Shown: positions 63,646 through 64,000 of the stretch, in pieces
Position numbering within the stretch: the first letter of the stretch is position 1
Layout: each line of letters opens with the position of its first letter
NCBI GenBank assembly: GCA_963514095.1
Contig: OY741284.1
Span: forward strand, 6,668,016-6,732,015
From: Eutrigla gurnardus
Lineage: Eukaryota > Chordata > Actinopteri > Perciformes > Triglidae
Reading direction: 5' to 3'
DNA length: 64,000 nt
Notes under the pieces: generated by a model
Database searches by the model: none
Told to the model about the DNA's origin: nothing
Seen by the model: the letters and a program-made list of their open reading frames with translations, nothing else
Made by a program: the position numbers and the translations under genes

Positions 63646-64000
63646 AGACGTTCTCGTAAAAAGGAGGCAGAAAAAGAAACACCCAGCTTTGAGACGCATT
63701 GTGTTTCCTTGTTTGGATGATGACGTTGCTCCAGAGCATCCTAAACGGCTGTATCAGGAGGTTGCAGCGGCTCCAAATGGTCCAACTGACGATGTCGTGA
63801 AAAAGAGACGTCGTTGTTTGGATGATGACGTTGCTCCAGAGCATCCTAAACGGCTGTATCAAGAGGTTCCAGCGGCTCCAAATGGTCCAACTGACGATGT
63901 CGTGAAACAGAGACGTCGTCGTTTGCATCATGACGTTGCTCCAAAGCTTCCTAAACGGCTGCATCAAGAGGTTCCAGCACCTCCAAAAAAAACAACAAGA
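63646..64000 (+). CDS. Partial frame with 35-residue tandem repeats, unidentified
   Basis: Plus-strand frame open from 63646 (after a TGA) to the window end, about 118 codons, with no ATG, so it would be an internal exon or the 5' part is missing. After a basic lead (VKRRQKKKHPALRR) it has three 105-bp units starting at 63710, 63815 and 63920. Each unit reads LDDDVAPEHPKRLYQEV, then PAAPNGPTDDVV and K(K/Q)RRR. The third unit is diverged (LHHDVAPKLPKRLHQEVPA). Differences between units are mostly substitutions that keep the frame. An earlier related piece (PPPADDVMD) lies at about 63615-63642 in another frame. I do not recognise the family. It could also be a non-coding minisatellite. Confidence 0.4.

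Overview
The window is vertebrate nuclear DNA, almost certainly from a ray-finned (teleost) fish. Genes are split by spliceosomal introns. There are long (TG)n/(CA)n tracts and the usual teleost transposon mix: hAT, PIF/Harbinger and Tc1 DNA elements, an L2-type LINE, a Ty3/Gypsy element, tRNA-derived SINEs and short MITEs. All identifications come from reading the sequence and from memory of protein families; no database search was run.

Layout. 1-1.1 kb: tail of an intron-containing hAT transposase. 1.1-5.1 kb: repeats and weak exon-like pieces. 5.1-12.96 kb: beta-tubulin copy A (+), with a Harbinger element in its 3' region. 13.6-23.3 kb: a 12-exon C12orf56 homologue (+), with a MITE and two TIR elements in its introns. 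24.3-27.1 kb: a 10-exon BAAT/ACOT-family acyl-CoA thioesterase (-). 27.1-31.3 kb: intergenic sequence with a repeat and a LINE fragment. 31.6-32.7 kb: a single-exon alpha-1,3-fucosyltransferase (-). 33.3-39.2 kb: I-like LINE debris, a SINE and a long L2-type LINE (-). 39.3-44.8 kb: beta-tubulin copy B (-). 45.35-51.2 kb: a Gypsy element (-) whose gag and pol are separated by foreign transposon DNA. 51.2-57.3 kb: repeats and unassigned DNA. 57.45-59.03 kb: a Tc1 transposon with an uninterrupted transposase. 59.0-63.6 kb: beta-tubulin copy C (+). 63.64-64.0 kb: an open frame of 35-residue tandem repeats running off the window.

The dominant feature is a triplicated beta-tubulin gene (A +, B -, C +). 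Each copy keeps four exons of 57, 109, 111 and 1061 nt, a 445-residue product, a TATA promoter and the same GC-AG second intron. All three also carry a second, diverged copy of the last coding bases and proximal 3' UTR. Later insertions (Harbinger in A, Tc1 and a SINE in C) can be ordered against the duplications because the empty sites are still visible in the sister copies. The three single-copy host genes (C12orf56 homologue, thioesterase, fucosyltransferase) appear functionally unrelated; the tubulin copies probably add gene dosage or divergent expression.
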